Source: Haplosporangium gracile (taxonomy: Eukaryota > Mortierellomycota > Mortierellomycetes > Mortierellales > Mortierellaceae). Taken from it: a stretch of 44,828 nucleotides of DNA. The notes below the pieces were generated by a model, which worked only from the letters and a program-made list of their open reading frames with translations, was not told the DNA's origin and ran no database searches. How positions within the stretch are numbered: the first letter of the stretch is position 1; each line of letters starts with the position of its first letter. Shown here piece after piece: positions 10,440 to 21,386 of the stretch. Position numbers and translations under genes: made by a program. The DNA is taken from contig JAAAUF010000001.1 of NCBI GenBank assembly GCA_015499985.1, positions 226,204 to 271,031 of the forward strand. The letters are read 5' to 3'.

Positions 10440-12730
10440 ATGCCACCCCAACCTCCAGATGTGGAAGTAGTGCATGGCATGGATGGGCAATTGCCCACTA
10501 ACCACTCAAAGGATCCTCTGAACCTGGCGGCGCCCATCGCCGCTGTGGGCATCAAAGGTCTTGGTCACCATGATCGATCACCGTCCTCCCCCGACCACTC
10601 GCCCAATGAGATAGGACTCGACACCTTCCCAGTAACAGGAGCAGCAGCACCCTCCACCCCCATCTCCCCTCAACTCTTAGTCCCCGCCTCAACAACGTCG
10701 TCCGAGGTCGCAAAGAGCTTCGGCCTAAATTCGTCACATGTCTCGATCTGGAAAAAAGGAGCATGGATTATGTTTACGATGGGTATCTTTTTGTTACCCT
10801 ACATTGTTCTAAAGGCCTGCTTCCATATCCAGGTCTCTGCGGGCGCTTGGCAGACTTCGGTTACGTACGGTATGCTTATGGCGCTCGACTTTATGGCGGT
10901 CATTAGTTTTTCGGCCCTTAACCGTCGCAAGGTCAACAACAGGGTCAAGAGGCGAGACCCACACTGGGTCGGAGTGTCGACGGGCATTCTTGCAGTCGGC
11001 TATCGTGAGGATCCTGTCCTGTTGGAGGGCTGTCTGAAGAGTCTGAAGGCGGTCCGGTACCAGCGCAATCAGCGAGTTATGCTTGTGGTCGATGGTAACG
11101 AGACGCAGGACGAGTATATGGCTCAGATCTTTATGAAGGTCTTTGAGGACCAAGGGGCGGTCATCTTCCGACCTGACTTTTTGACCATGGATCGACAGGC
11201 GAACGACAAGGACCGACAAGACCTGGTTCGTCAGATTGCGTACCACCCTGGCCCTGTATGTGTGATGCAGCCCCACCGTGGAAAGCGATCAGCTATGTAT
11301 ACGGGCTTTGCGGTCTTGCTCCAGCAGGGTATCGAATCTGTTGTGGTCACCGATTCTGACACGTACTTGGACTCCCACGTCTGCAGAGGTAAAAAAAAAA
11401 AATTACGCGTTTTATTTTGTGGAGTGCATAATGCTAATGCCAATTCAAATGCCAATGCTGGTTGGTCCTGGATAGGAAAAATGCTAATACTTACTGTTGA
11501 CTCGTGCTGACTTACCTAAATGATGATTCCGCCTTCCTTTCTCCATAGAACTTGCGTTTGCACTGGCCGAGTCGCCTATTGTTGGAGCTGCTACAGGAGA
11601 TGTCCGCATCTACAACACAGGTACCTGGGTCAGTTTCTTGTCCTCCCTCCGCTACTGGTTCGCCTTCAACCTCGAGCGTGGTGCGCAATCGTACCACTCT
11701 GTGGTCAACTGTGTCTCGGGCCCCCTTGGTATCTACCGCATGTCGATCGTCTCTGAGGTGATGGACAGCTGGGTGAAGCAATCGTTCTTGGGTGTCCTCT
11801 GCACCTACGGAGATGACCGCCACTTGACCAACCTGGTCCTCCGTGAGGGATTCAAGGTCAAGTTCTCGCACTATGCCATCTGCTACACCGACACGCCGAT
11901 CAGGTTCATTGCCTGGGTCACTCAACAAACACGCTGGTCCAAATCGTTCTTCCGTGAGATCCCTATCCAACTGGGTTGCATCCACCTCCACTCTCCCTGG
12001 ATGACTTATGCGTTGTTGTACCAGCTGGTGTACCCCATGATGATGATCTACAACCTGGTCAACTGTATATACTTCGGTACTGGATCTCAGATCTCGTGGT
12101 GGTTGGTCTCGATTGTGTTTGTGGGCATTTTGAAGACGGCGTATGCTGTTCGTGTCACGGGCGACAAGAAGTTCTTCTTCACGACCGTCTATGGGTTCCT
12201 CTACATGCTCGGCTACGTCCCTGCCAAAATCTTTGCTGCCCTCACCCTCTACGATAACTCCTGGGGTACAAGGTACTTTTCTTCATATTTTTTTTTCTTT
12301 TCGCGCGGACTGTGGTGTGTTTGTGTCCTTTATTCGTGCCTAACATTTGCTACCCTACGTTCAATTTCTTAACTGCTCAATTAGTGCGCGTTTGATTCGC
12401 AACTTTACGCAGTTGCAGAACTACATCGCTCCAGTGACGTGGGGTTCGATCCTTTTCTTTGGCGTCTTCCACAACCCAAGCCGGTACACCCAACACACAC
12501 CCCTGACCGAGGATCAATCGCCCCCAATCTTCTCAGACGCGTTTGTGATCCGTTCGTTGTGTGTCTTTATGTTGGCTTACCTGGTTGCCTTCTTCTGGTT
12601 CTTTGTCCGAACTGGTATTCTGGCACGCGACCTTAAACGCGATTTTACATATGAAGAGTTGTACGAAAGTACGGAAAGCTATGTTAATGTGGATGGTGGT
12701 AAACGCAAAGTCGCCCGTTTCGAGGTGTGA
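10440..12730 (+). CDS. Hyaluronan-synthase-like family 2 glycosyltransferase
   Basis: A membrane-embedded processive glycosyltransferase of the GT2 group that includes hyaluronan, chitin and cellulose synthases. Exons are 10440-11388, 11549-12272 and 12385-12730, phases consistent, giving 672 aa. The first 100 residues are Pro/Ser-rich and low complexity. Two membrane helices lie at about 105-128 and 140-160. The catalytic domain shows VVDGN (216-220), the DSDT metal-binding motif at 305-308, GDDRHLTN at 404-411 with the catalytic Asp, and QQTRW at 442-446, the Q(Q/R)xRW acceptor/processivity motif. At least four more helices follow, with a final one near 625-645. The spacing matches class I hyaluronan synthases and fungal Cps1-type enzymes better than chitin synthases. 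The product (hyaluronan, chitin-like or other beta-glycan) cannot be read from sequence. UDP-sugar use and plasma membrane location are inferred. Confidence 0.85.
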
Positions 12731-12887
12731 AAAGCAAACAAACAACCATTACCTAATAAGAAATACCCTCTTTTTCCCCACCTATCCTTCGTCAACCTTT
12801 CCTTAAAGGCCTATTCTGCTAGAATTTTTTTATAATGTTTTTTTTTAATCATTCCCCCCCCTTTTGGTACTTTTGTTGTTAATTATC

Positions 12888-12942
12888 TTTTTTTTTTTTT
12901 CTTTTTTTTTCTTTTTTCTTTTTTTCTTTTTTTCTTTTTTCC
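12888..12942. repeat. Poly-T tract with C interruptions
   Basis: More than 50 nt of T runs separated by single C. It lies just past the glycosyltransferase stop codon, in or after its 3' UTR. Length is likely to vary and to be error-prone in the assembly. Confidence 0.85.
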
Positions 12943-13216
12943 TCGTTGCCTTACTTATCCCTAATATCATTTCAACACCAAAAAAAATATAAGTAAACAA
13001 TCCTGTACGAAATACGTTTGAGGGAGAGGATGGAATAGTGTGTCTCTCTCATGGAGGTAAAAAAAAATAAAAAAAAATAAAAAAGAGGTCTCACGGGTCG
13101 AGGTTCTGATCTGGATTCGTGAAGTTTTTTATTTTGTGTGTCAGAAGTGAACTGAGATTTTTGTTGGCTGTTTTTGTTATTGTTATATATTTCCCAGCGG
13201 TCTTATCGTCAGGGAT

Positions 13217-13248
13217 GTTATTGTTGTTGTTGTTGTTGTTGTTGTTGT
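13217..13248. repeat. (GTT)n microsatellite
   Basis: About ten GTT triplets with one early interruption, in non-coding sequence between the glycosyltransferase and the M24 peptidase gene. Confidence 0.9.
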
Positions 13249-13734
13249 CTGTCCGTTGAGGCCTACATAAAAGGGTGCGGCGTGAACGATTGTAGGAGTA
13301 GTTGCTTTTTGTTCATGCGCGTAAGGGATAGGATGGCAGCCGCGTCTTAGAAAGGAAGGGAGGAAATTCTGATGGTTCGTGTGTGTGGACTGTGGACCAT
13401 GAAACAAGACGGCGGCGTGCAAGGGGAATGAGATGACTTCCTCAAAAGGAGTCCATTCTTCGTGCTGACTGTTGTATCATGGACCTTGCTCACTTTTATT
13501 TTTCTCTGTGTTTCCAGTGGTATGTGTATGCATGTATGTGTGTGTGAAAGAGAGGGAGCTGTATGTGTGAAGCGAGCCTTCCTGCTTTGGTCTCGTGCGA
13601 AATATCTTTTGAATAAAAAGCGAGCACACCCGTTTTCCACTTTCTACTCTTGTCCCTCTTTCCATTTTTCTTCCCACCATCGACTCACCACAAGGACAAC
13701 ATTCACAAAAAAACGGTAACAACAACAACGTAAC

Positions 13735-15824
13735 ATGGCGGCAAACATCAACACTGCCAGCAACGTGCCGCTGCCCAGCACCCCTGACCTGGAACGCCAA
13801 CCCCTTATCAATAACAGCGCCAACAACGGGCCCACACCCTACAACACTGGCGGTCACGGATCTCGTCGTTCCCATATCCCTTCAACTCTAGGTCTAGGAC
13901 ATAGACGAGCAAGTAATGAAGCGGAACATGGGCGAAGACAGGACAAGATCCGTCAATGCTGGCATGTGGGCATCCTCGTGATCTTGTTTTTGATGCTGGG
14001 GTTCTTGGTCGTGTGGCTCTTTGAGCAATTCTCTAGGTAAAAAGTCCTTTTTGTTTTCTTCGTTTGAATTTTTTAAGGTATCTGCCAGAGAAAGAAAGAG
14101 TGTAAGCACTGACTTGCACCCTTGTTTGCATGCACACCATCGATCATCGATCAGTGAACACACGGGTGGGTCGTCCCCATACAGTCACTTGAGGGGATCG
14201 TGCGACCATGTAGCGCCCATGAGCCCTATTGAATTTGAGGAGCGACAGACCAACCTGTCGAGGCTGCTTGTGGATTTCAAGGCGGGAGCGTATATTGCTG
14301 AGCCGGGTATCAACATGCAGTATTTCACTGATATCAAGTGGTCCCAGTCTGAGCGACCTTTCCTCCTTGTTGTCCAAGCCAAGAAGGACAAGACCAACAC
14401 CGGTGAGTATTGTGGGCGGTGGAGTGGTGGGCAAGAAAAAAAAAAATATTAATTCGTTGGAAAAGTGTGACTGTTGGTGTGCATTGATTTGCATTGGTTT
14501 CTGTTTGATTTTTGATCCTATGCGCATTTTAGCACGACGCATTAGACTGGTTGGTGAAAAGGAGAGAACTGACGGTTGTTTCTGTTTCTCTCCCTCTGCC
14601 GTTGTTGACGTCTTGATGATGATGGTGGGAAACGACCATTCTAGTGTTGACAAAGTCAACCATCATTGCCCCTGCATTCGAGGCATCAAGAGCCAAACAA
14701 AAGTTCCCTTCCGGCACAAGCTATGCAATCAAGACCTGGGAGGAAGGCGCATCCCCCTACAAGGTCGTCCGCGAGGTCATCGAGACCCCATGGGCCGGTA
14801 CCGATCCTGTCGATGGCGAGGATGAAGAGGATGAAGAGGATGAAGAGGATGAAGAAATCCGCCCTAAGAAGCCCAAGAAAGAGATCGAACACATCTACAT
14901 CGACCCCGACATGCGCCAGTTTGTCGCCACAGGTCTCGTCAACGCCCTCGACAACTCTGAGCGCAAGGTTGAGATTGCCAACCACAACATTCAACTCCTC
15001 CGTATGCAAAAATCCGCCCACGAGATCGAGATCCTCCGCTGTGTCTCCCAGACCACCGTTAATGTCATCCGCGCCGTCAAGGACCAGATCCATGTCGGCG
15101 TCCGTGAGTCCGATGTCCAAGCTATGATGACCGATGCCTTCCAGGAGTCTGGGTTGAGCTACGAGGCTGGCGGCAGTTTGGTCCTCTTTGGTAAAGATGC
15201 TGCTCTTCCCCACGGTAGTGGTAATGATACCAAACTGGAGAAGGGTGTGATGGTTTTGATTGACACCGGTGCTCGTCTGCACGGGTACCTGTCTGATATT
15301 ACGCGTACCTTCTGGATCAATCGTGGACCTTCCAAGGAGATGAACGATGAGCTGGAAAAAGTCTGGGAGACGGTCAAGAGTGCCCAGACTGCAGCCTTGG
15401 AAGCGATCAAGCCTGGTGTGGCTTGTAGTGCGATCGACAAGGCTGCTCGTCGGGTTATTTCTGAGCAAGGATATGGAGCCAAGTTTACACATCGATTGGG
15501 TCATGGGTTGGGAATGGAGGGTCATGAGGAGCCCTATTTGAACATTGGAAACACCGATACTGCGCTGAAGCCTGGTATGGTTTTTACCAACGAGCCTGGT
15601 ATCTATGTCGAAGGATCGTAAGTTTTGTCTCTCTTTTGTTTGTTTGTTTGCTTTGAATGCGAATTGGTGAGAGTGAGGATATGTGACCATGCAAGTAAGT
15701 TGATTTTAATTATATGCTCCTTTTCAATAGGTATGGTATTCGCTTGGAGGATGTGGTGTTGGTGACTGAGACTGGATATGAAATCCTCAGTGGCAATCTT
15801 GCTGAGTCGTCGACTGAGCCTTGA
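13735..15824 (+). CDS. Membrane-anchored M24 metallopeptidase (Xaa-Pro dipeptidase type)
   Basis: A pita-bread-fold peptidase of family M24, likely cleaving Xaa-Pro bonds with a two-metal centre. Exons are 13735-14036, 14078-14101 (24 nt), 14155-14402, 14645-15617 and 15731-15824, giving 546 aa in frame. Residues 1-75 are polar and basic, followed by one hydrophobic helix (about 78-96), so this looks like a type II anchor with the enzyme on the lumenal or outer side. The creatinase-like N domain starts near SPIEFEERQ. All five metal ligands are visible: Asp398 (LIDTG), Asp409 (LSDITRTF), His478 (GHGLG), Glu508 (FTNEPG) and Glu522 (GIRLEDVV). An acidic Glu/Asp repeat at about 249-262 is inserted between the two domains. 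The membrane anchor is unusual for this mostly soluble family. AATAAA lies near 15899. Confidence 0.9.
14818..14853 (+). repeat. 9-bp coding repeat GAGGATGAA
   Basis: Four perfect copies of GAGGATGAA encode Glu-Asp-Glu repeats within the M24 peptidase, in the linker between the N-terminal and catalytic domains. Perfect copies suggest recent expansion by slippage. Confidence 0.9.
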
Positions 15825-16360
15825 ACGAGCAACCCTCCGCGTATTTATTTTTTTACTATTTTTTTATATTTCTTTCGAACCAGACAGGCAAGCAATGTAA
15901 ATAAAATGAGCAAGGCATGAAACGGTCGTTGAATGTTTACTATTGATCTGTCCGGGTGGGTTTGCTTTACCTGTGGTTGAATTGTAAGTGAGAGGACGAA
16001 GGGGCTGATCCGGGAGGAAAGAGACGACCATTTCATGGCTTGGATGTTTGTTGTTATTTGTGTGGGTGAATGAGTGCGTGTACGTGCAGGTGCGTGCGTG
16101 AGATATCGCAGGGTGGATTTTTCTCGCATTTTCTTTTTCCTTTTCGTTTTTTTTTCTCTTTACACCTTTTTCCTTTTTTCGTCCCCCACGCTTCCTTTCC
16201 CACTCGACACTTTAACAACTTTATCTTCTTTCCTTTCCTTCCTTACCTGTTGTTAACCTCTAACCCCAACCCTTTGAAGACTATTACTATAAACTATCAC
16301 AACCTACACGCCTACAACGAGCAACTTAACAACTTAACAACTAGACACAACTCCGCTACC
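15825..16360. other. Intergenic region before SSC1
   Basis: Holds the 3' end of the M24 peptidase gene (polyadenylation signal near 15899) and the pyrimidine-rich promoter and leader of the mitochondrial Hsp70 gene. I looked for a heat-shock element (alternating GAA/TTC) and saw no clear array. Confidence 0.55.
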
Positions 16361-18944
16361 ATGTATCGATTCGCCTCGCTCACAAAGAGTGGCTGGCTCG
16401 CCGCTACCCGCAACCCTGCTCTGGTAAGCCTATACTTTGTTTTTTTTTTTTTTTTTTTCTCCTGGCATCCTTTTTTTAGCGACAGTGGAATCGAACAACA
16501 GTCTTTTCTCATTGCTCAGTTGGATTCAGACTCATGGAAGCGAGATTCAAGTTTGGAATCAGCAGAGCGTATCGTGAACCTTGCTTGAACCTTTTATTTT
16601 CCATCTCCACTTTTGGGCACCGGACAAATGAACTGACAGAAGAGAAGAACAGCGGGAAGTCAAAGTGAATAGACACTTTGCAGTCAGCGCGTTTTTCGTT
16701 TCCTTGTTCACACTTTGGAAGCACTCGTGTTATTTTTCATGTTTATTTTCGCTCCTTGATTTCCCTGTGTGTTGTCCATTCCCTTGTCTGTTTACGGTCC
16801 TTCCTTCCTCACCTTTCCCTCTCCTTCCCCCGCCTTCAGATACACCCACGCCTTGTGCGCCATGCAATAAAAGCACTTTTTTTTTTCCTTTCCGGGACTG
16901 CTTTTTTCATCAATCGTCTCTTTTTCCCTCCCTCCGATATCATTCGCACTGTGTCAACAATGACCAACCGACCACTAACAACTTTTCTTTCTTACCCTCC
17001 ATATCATACGTATTGTAGCAACGACGTGCATACTCAGCAGCGATCCAGGGCCCTGTCATCGGAATCGATTTGGGAACAACCAACTCCTGCGTCAGCGTCA
17101 TGGAGGGAAAGGTCCCACGCGTCATCGAAAACGCTGAAGGTGCCCGCACAACCCCTTCCGTTGTTGCCTTCACAAAGGAGGGCGAAATGGTCGTCGGCCA
17201 GGCCGCCAAGCGCCAGGCTGTCGTCAACCCCGAAAACACAATCTACGCAACCAAGCGACTCATCGGACGCAAGTTCTCCGACTCCGCAGTCCAGCACGAC
17301 ATCAAGACCGTCCCCTACAAGATTGTCAAAGCCGACAACGGTGATGCCTGGGTCGAGGCTCGTGGCAAGAAGTACTCCCCTTCTCAGATCAGTGCCTTTG
17401 TTCTCGGAAAGATGAAAGACACTGCTGATGGATACCTTAGTAAAAAGGTCAAGCACGCCGTCATCACCGTCCCTGCCTACTTTAACGACGCCCAGCGACA
17501 GGCCACCAAGGATGCAGGAACGATCGCCGGTCTGGATGTCTTGCGTGTCATCAACGAACCTACAGCAGCTGCACTGGCTTTTGGACTGGACAAGACTAAG
17601 GACAAGACGGTCGCCGTGTATGATCTCGGCGGTGGTACTTTTGATATCTCAATTCTGGAGATCCAGAACGGCGTGTTTGAGGTCAAGTCGACCAATGGAG
17701 ACACTGCCTTGGGAGGCGAGGACTTCGATGCCCTTTTGGTCAAGTATGTCATGGACGAGTTCAAGAAGGATCAGGGCCTCAATCTCTCGAACGACCGTAT
17801 GGCCATTCAGCGTATCCGTGAAGGTGTCGAGAAGGCCAAGATTGAGCTGTCGAGCACTGTTCAGACCGACATCAACCTGCCCTACATTACCGCCGATGCG
17901 ACAGGACCCAAGCACATCAACTTCAAGCTGACGCGTTCCAGGTTTGAGGAATTGGTGGGAGAGTTGATCCGTCGCACGGTTTCACCATGTGAGAAGGCCA
18001 TCAAGGATGCCGGTGTCTCGTTGAAGGATATCGACGATGTTGTGTTGGTTGGAGGCATGTCCCGTGTCCCCAAAGTCATTGAGACCGTCAAGCAGGTCTT
18101 TGGACGTGACCCCGGCAAGAGTGTCAACCCCGATGAGGCTGTTGCTATCGGTGCTGCTATCCAGGGAGGGGTCTTGGCTGGATCGGTCACGGATATCTTG
18201 CTGCTGGATGTGACCCCACTCTCGCTCGGAATCGAGACTCTCGGAGGAGTCTTTACTCGCCTGATCAACCGCAACACTACCATTCCCACCAAGAAGTCGC
18301 AGGTCTTCTCGACAGCTGCCGATGGACAGACGCAGGTTCAGATTAGGGTTTTCCAGGGAGAGCGTGAGCTAGTCAGAGACAACAAGTTGTTGGGTGACTT
18401 TAACCTCCACGGACTGCCACCAGCACCCAAGGGTGTCCCCCAGATCGAGGTCTCGTTCGACATCGATGCCGACGGTATTGTCAATGTCGGAGCCAAGGAC
18501 AAGGCGACAGGACGGGATCAGTCCATGTCTATTGTGGCGTCGTCCGGGCTGTCCAAGGACGAGATTGAGAACATGATCCGGGACTCTGAGAAGTTTGCGG
18601 AGGCGGACCGCAAAAAGAAGGAGCAGATTGAGGCGACCAACCATGCCGAGTCTTTGATTTCTGAGACGGAGAAGAACATGGAGGAGTTCAAGGCTCAGCT
18701 GGATTCGTCTGAGGCCGAGAAGATCAAGGAACAGATCACTAAGCTGAGGGAGGTCTTGGCCAAGGGTGACAACGTTGAGGCAGAGGATATCAAGAAGGAC
18801 GTCTCGGAGTTGCAGCAGGGCAGTCTGAAGTTGTTTGAGATGGTCTACAAGAAGAACGCAGCCAGCGGTGGTAGTGGTAGTGGCGATGGAGCCTCTGGAT
18901 CGGATGGACCCACCGTCGACAACGAGCCACCCAAGAAGAATTAA
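16361..18944 (+). CDS. SSC1: Mitochondrial Hsp70 chaperone Ssc1
   Basis: The matrix Hsp70 that powers protein import through TIM23 (as part of the PAM motor) and folds matrix proteins. Exons are 16361-16423 and 17019-18944, phase 0, giving 662 aa. Exon 1 codes 21 residues of a basic, hydroxylated presequence. The exon junction is followed by QRRAYS, which fits an R-x-Y/S matrix-peptidase site. The nucleotide-binding domain starts at GIDLGTTNS (36-44), with [10 protein letters not shown] (about 223-232) and [12 protein letters not shown] further on. The substrate domain begins after [17 protein letters not shown]. The [17 protein letters not shown] block and the lack of a KDEL or EEVD end support the mitochondrial DnaK type. 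The tail is Gly/Ser-rich and ends PPKKN. The 595 nt intron neatly separates the targeting sequence from the chaperone. Confidence 0.96.
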
Positions 18945-19363
18945 GTTTCGAGGAGACGCTACCTTCGTTTTTCTTTTGTTGGTCTTTCATTTCTTGCAGA
19001 TTACAATTCGTTTGCATATGTAGATAGTTATTTTTTTTAGTGTTGTTGAAGAATGAAGTTTGAATTCACAACGTTAAAGTGAATAGGTATGTTTGAAAAG
19101 GAGGAACGGGGAGCATCGCGACCAGCATTGTGGCGCAGGAGGGGGAGGAATGATCGCAGTCATATGATTGAGTTTTGAACGCCAGCTTGAAAATTGGTGG
19201 CAACATTTTTCTTTTTTGGGTCAGCAGTCTCGACCGCACTCTTATTAAAGCTCCTCTTTTTCTACCGCACCCTTCGTTCAACAGCAATCAACACGCCTTC
19301 CTCTTCCTTCTCGCCCATCCTCCTTTCGTCACCAGTCTCTGCTTTGTCGAGACTTCCAACCTC
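18945..19363. other. SSC1 3' region
   Basis: No gene is supported. It contains the SSC1 3' UTR, then a transition into the degraded island. A frame open from 19175 to 19543 covers its end, but only the part after 19364 looks protein-like. Confidence 0.5.
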
Positions 19364-19562
19364 ATGCAACCGTACATCAGGGACTACAAAGCGGAGACAG
19401 GAGAAGAGTTTACTCAGACTGGCGCACAAGGATATGATCAGCAAGAGACAAAAGCTGAACCCAAAGGGACCTCTGCCTTCAGTTACATGGTCAAGGTATT
19501 TGGAGACACTTGCGGAACATCCCTAGATCAACGTGGTCACTAGTATCCTCATTGGCTGGTAG
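19364..19562 (+). pseudogene. Unidentified broken coding fragment
   Basis: The frame from ATG 19364 reads like real protein (PYIRDYKAETGEEF, then GTSAFSYMVKVFGDT) but stops at 19541-19543. The next protein-like segment, INVVTSILIGW, is in another frame and ends in TAG at 19560-19562. After the TAG the same frame continues as YKSDYPSLGLDYARFD and runs without break into the UFD4-like remnant. This suggests one frameshift and one nonsense codon. I do not recognise the protein, and I cannot say whether it is the N-terminus of the UFD4-like gene or a separate gene fused to it. Confidence 0.45.
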
Positions 19563-20491
19563 TACAAGTCCGATTACCCTAGCCTCGGACTCGACTACGC
19601 CCGCTTTGATTGTCTCGCCTCCCACCACGAGCTCAAGGACTCCCACTTAGACCATGTCTATCGCAATAGCCCCAGCAGCAGCACTTACCGCCGCTACCAC
19701 AACGAAAACAACAACGACGATGATGGAGGTGATGAGGACGACGATGAAGACGACGAGAACAACGACGCCGACGATGAAGGTGACAAAGGCGACGATGCAG
19801 ACGACCATTCCAATTGCCAGCTACAGTCGGACGATCAGGACGACCAGGTCGATTTGTCACTCTCCGGTAGCAACATGAGTGACATTATGCCCGGCATGCC
19901 GTCCGCACTCTAGGGCATTCTCGCCAATCTCCGCGCTTATGAAGGCCCATCGCTTCGACTCATTGCCCTGCAGGATTTGGGAGTTCTTTTGTCAGTCCCG
20001 AAGGAGGAATCACTGGACGAGTATTTTTGTTGCGAGTCTTTTGTCAATGAGCTTATGCTCATGTGGCGCGGCATAGGCAGGGATATTGACAACCCCGAGA
20101 TCATGTTGTTGGCTTATCGATGCCTCTCCAAATTGATGGAAGCCATGCCTGCTTCTCTCGGCACCGCGGTCGACAGCGAAGCTATCTCGACCCTTTGCTC
20201 CAGGTTGATCGAGATCCAATGCATCAGCCTCGCAGAGCAAGCTCTACCAGTAAGTTCTAGAGCCGTATTCGACATTCTGTAATACCATTTTCGATTTCTC
20301 ACTCTGAACACACTGCTAACACATCGCTTTTGTTATGCTGCTCATCACTTTAGTCTCTGGAAATAATTTCTTCTGAGTTCCCTCGTGCTGTTGTCAAGGA
20401 AGGTGGACTTGCTGCGGTCTTCATGTATTTCGAATTTTTCTCGACAAACGCCCAGCGCACGGCAGTGAAGACTGCAGCAAACTGCTGCTGA
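19563..20491 (+). pseudogene. UFD4/TRIP12-type HECT ligase remnant, ARM repeats (forward part)
   Basis: This is a fragment of the armadillo-repeat region of a UFD4/TRIP12-family ubiquitin ligase. An acidic low-complexity stretch (about 19700-19800) leads into SGSNMSDIMPGMPSAL, then a TAG at 19911-19913. The same frame continues with RLIALQDLGVLLSV, EIMLLAYRCLSKLMEAMP and LAEQAL. A GT-AG intron (20250-20353) keeps frame, and the next exon carries EFPRAVVKEGGLAAVF and FFSTNAQRTAV. It ends at AANCC followed by TGA (20489-20491), where the family has Arg; a single C-to-T change of CGA would explain it. No HECT domain follows. The continuation of the ARM domain is found inverted at 20586-20936. 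A non-functional remnant is the best reading. Confidence 0.75.
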
Positions 20492-20585
20492 GGAATGTAA
20501 AAGAAAAACAGACGGGAGTCTATTAGCTACCGTCACCTAAAACCAACAGTTTTTTCTTAAAGTCCAGATGTGTTCATTAACTTAC

Positions 20586-20936
20586 CCGACAAAAAGAGCG
20601 GCGTCATAAGAGAACAACTCCAAAATCGTACGGAGAATGGTCTCGGTGATGATGAACTGAACATAAAGAAAAGGCACGAAAGATTGGTTCTGGCGTTAGC
20701 AGTCTCGTACTGCTTCCTTTTGAGGCTTTGCAAAAAACTCACGATCCAGAACATTCATATTCTGCTCCTGTCATACCTGAAGAAGTGCAGCGTTGGTTCT
20801 GTAGGTGGCAGCGAGGCAGACAAACAACAAGTAGGCTTGCTCGACAATCTGCTGGTCCTACTATTGAAGAAGGGAGACTGACTTTGACCATGGCGATTGC
20901 ATTATAGACTCCACGTCTACACACTTCTGCCGCATT
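20586..20936 (-). pseudogene. UFD4/TRIP12 remnant, inverted continuation of the ARM region
   Basis: Read on the minus strand from 20936, the sequence gives VCRRGVYNAIAMVK, which resembles the stretch that should follow AANCC in UFD4-type ARM domains. After a small frame slip come DQQIVEQAYLLFVCLAAT (exon 20857-20777), a donor GTATGA, a 120 nt intron, an acceptor TTCAG, and an exon 20656-20586 coding FIITETILRTILELF, ending at a donor GTAAGT. These match the family pattern DQKVVEQAxLxFV and LxxTILELL. The fragment is thus the next piece of the same domain as the forward remnant, in opposite orientation. It has no start codon and no downstream HECT part. Family assignment rests on motif recall, not on a search. 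Confidence 0.6.
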
Positions 20937-21386
20937 TTTTTGGGTATCGTGGTTGAGCATTCGCCTCCACTCACCTTTTGTACTTCTGGAGATGGACATT
21001 GTCGACACGATTCTTTGGACGCTCACGGGCAAGAGAACAGCTTGATTTGCAGATCAACACTCTGGCAATATCTTTTTGAGCAGAAACCTAGCCGATTGAC
21101 ATTTCCATCATCTATTCACCCACGACACATTTCTTTTCTTCTCATTTGTTCATAACCACTTTTTCGATTACCCCTTCTTTTTACCATCCTTTCGTTCATC
21201 GTCTTTCTACCACCATCCTATTTTTTTCTTATCATGCCTTATTCGTTTTCTCTAAAAGCTGAGAGTCTTTTAGTTGCTTTTTTATTTTTTTCAGTTATAA
21301 TGCGCATTTCACATAGAATATTTTATTTCGGCCGCTGAAACCCCGATTAGCCAGCTACGTTTTTGTTGCAAACCCATGCAAACCCC
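20937..21386. other. Intergenic region within the pseudogene island
   Basis: No gene is supported. The stretch 21140-21300 is pyrimidine-rich on the plus strand, like promoter sequence in this genome, but no intact gene follows it. Confidence 0.45.

Larger units (their letters stand above)
12731..13734. other. Intergenic region with simple repeats
   Basis: About 1 kb with no gene. It contains a poly-T tract with interspersed C (12888-12942), A-rich AAAAAAAAT repeats near 13060-13085 and a GTT microsatellite at 13217-13248. The right end is the leader of the M24 peptidase gene. Confidence 0.6.

Noticed and set aside
14686..15690. 334-codon minus-strand frame opposite the M24 peptidase
   Set aside because: It is a shadow of the codon bias of the real plus-strand gene, whose catalytic residues are all present.
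19654..19878. Thr/Lys-rich frame of 74 codons in the UFD4 remnant
   Set aside because: It is an out-of-frame reading of the acidic Asp/Glu/Asn tract that leads into the ARM repeats.
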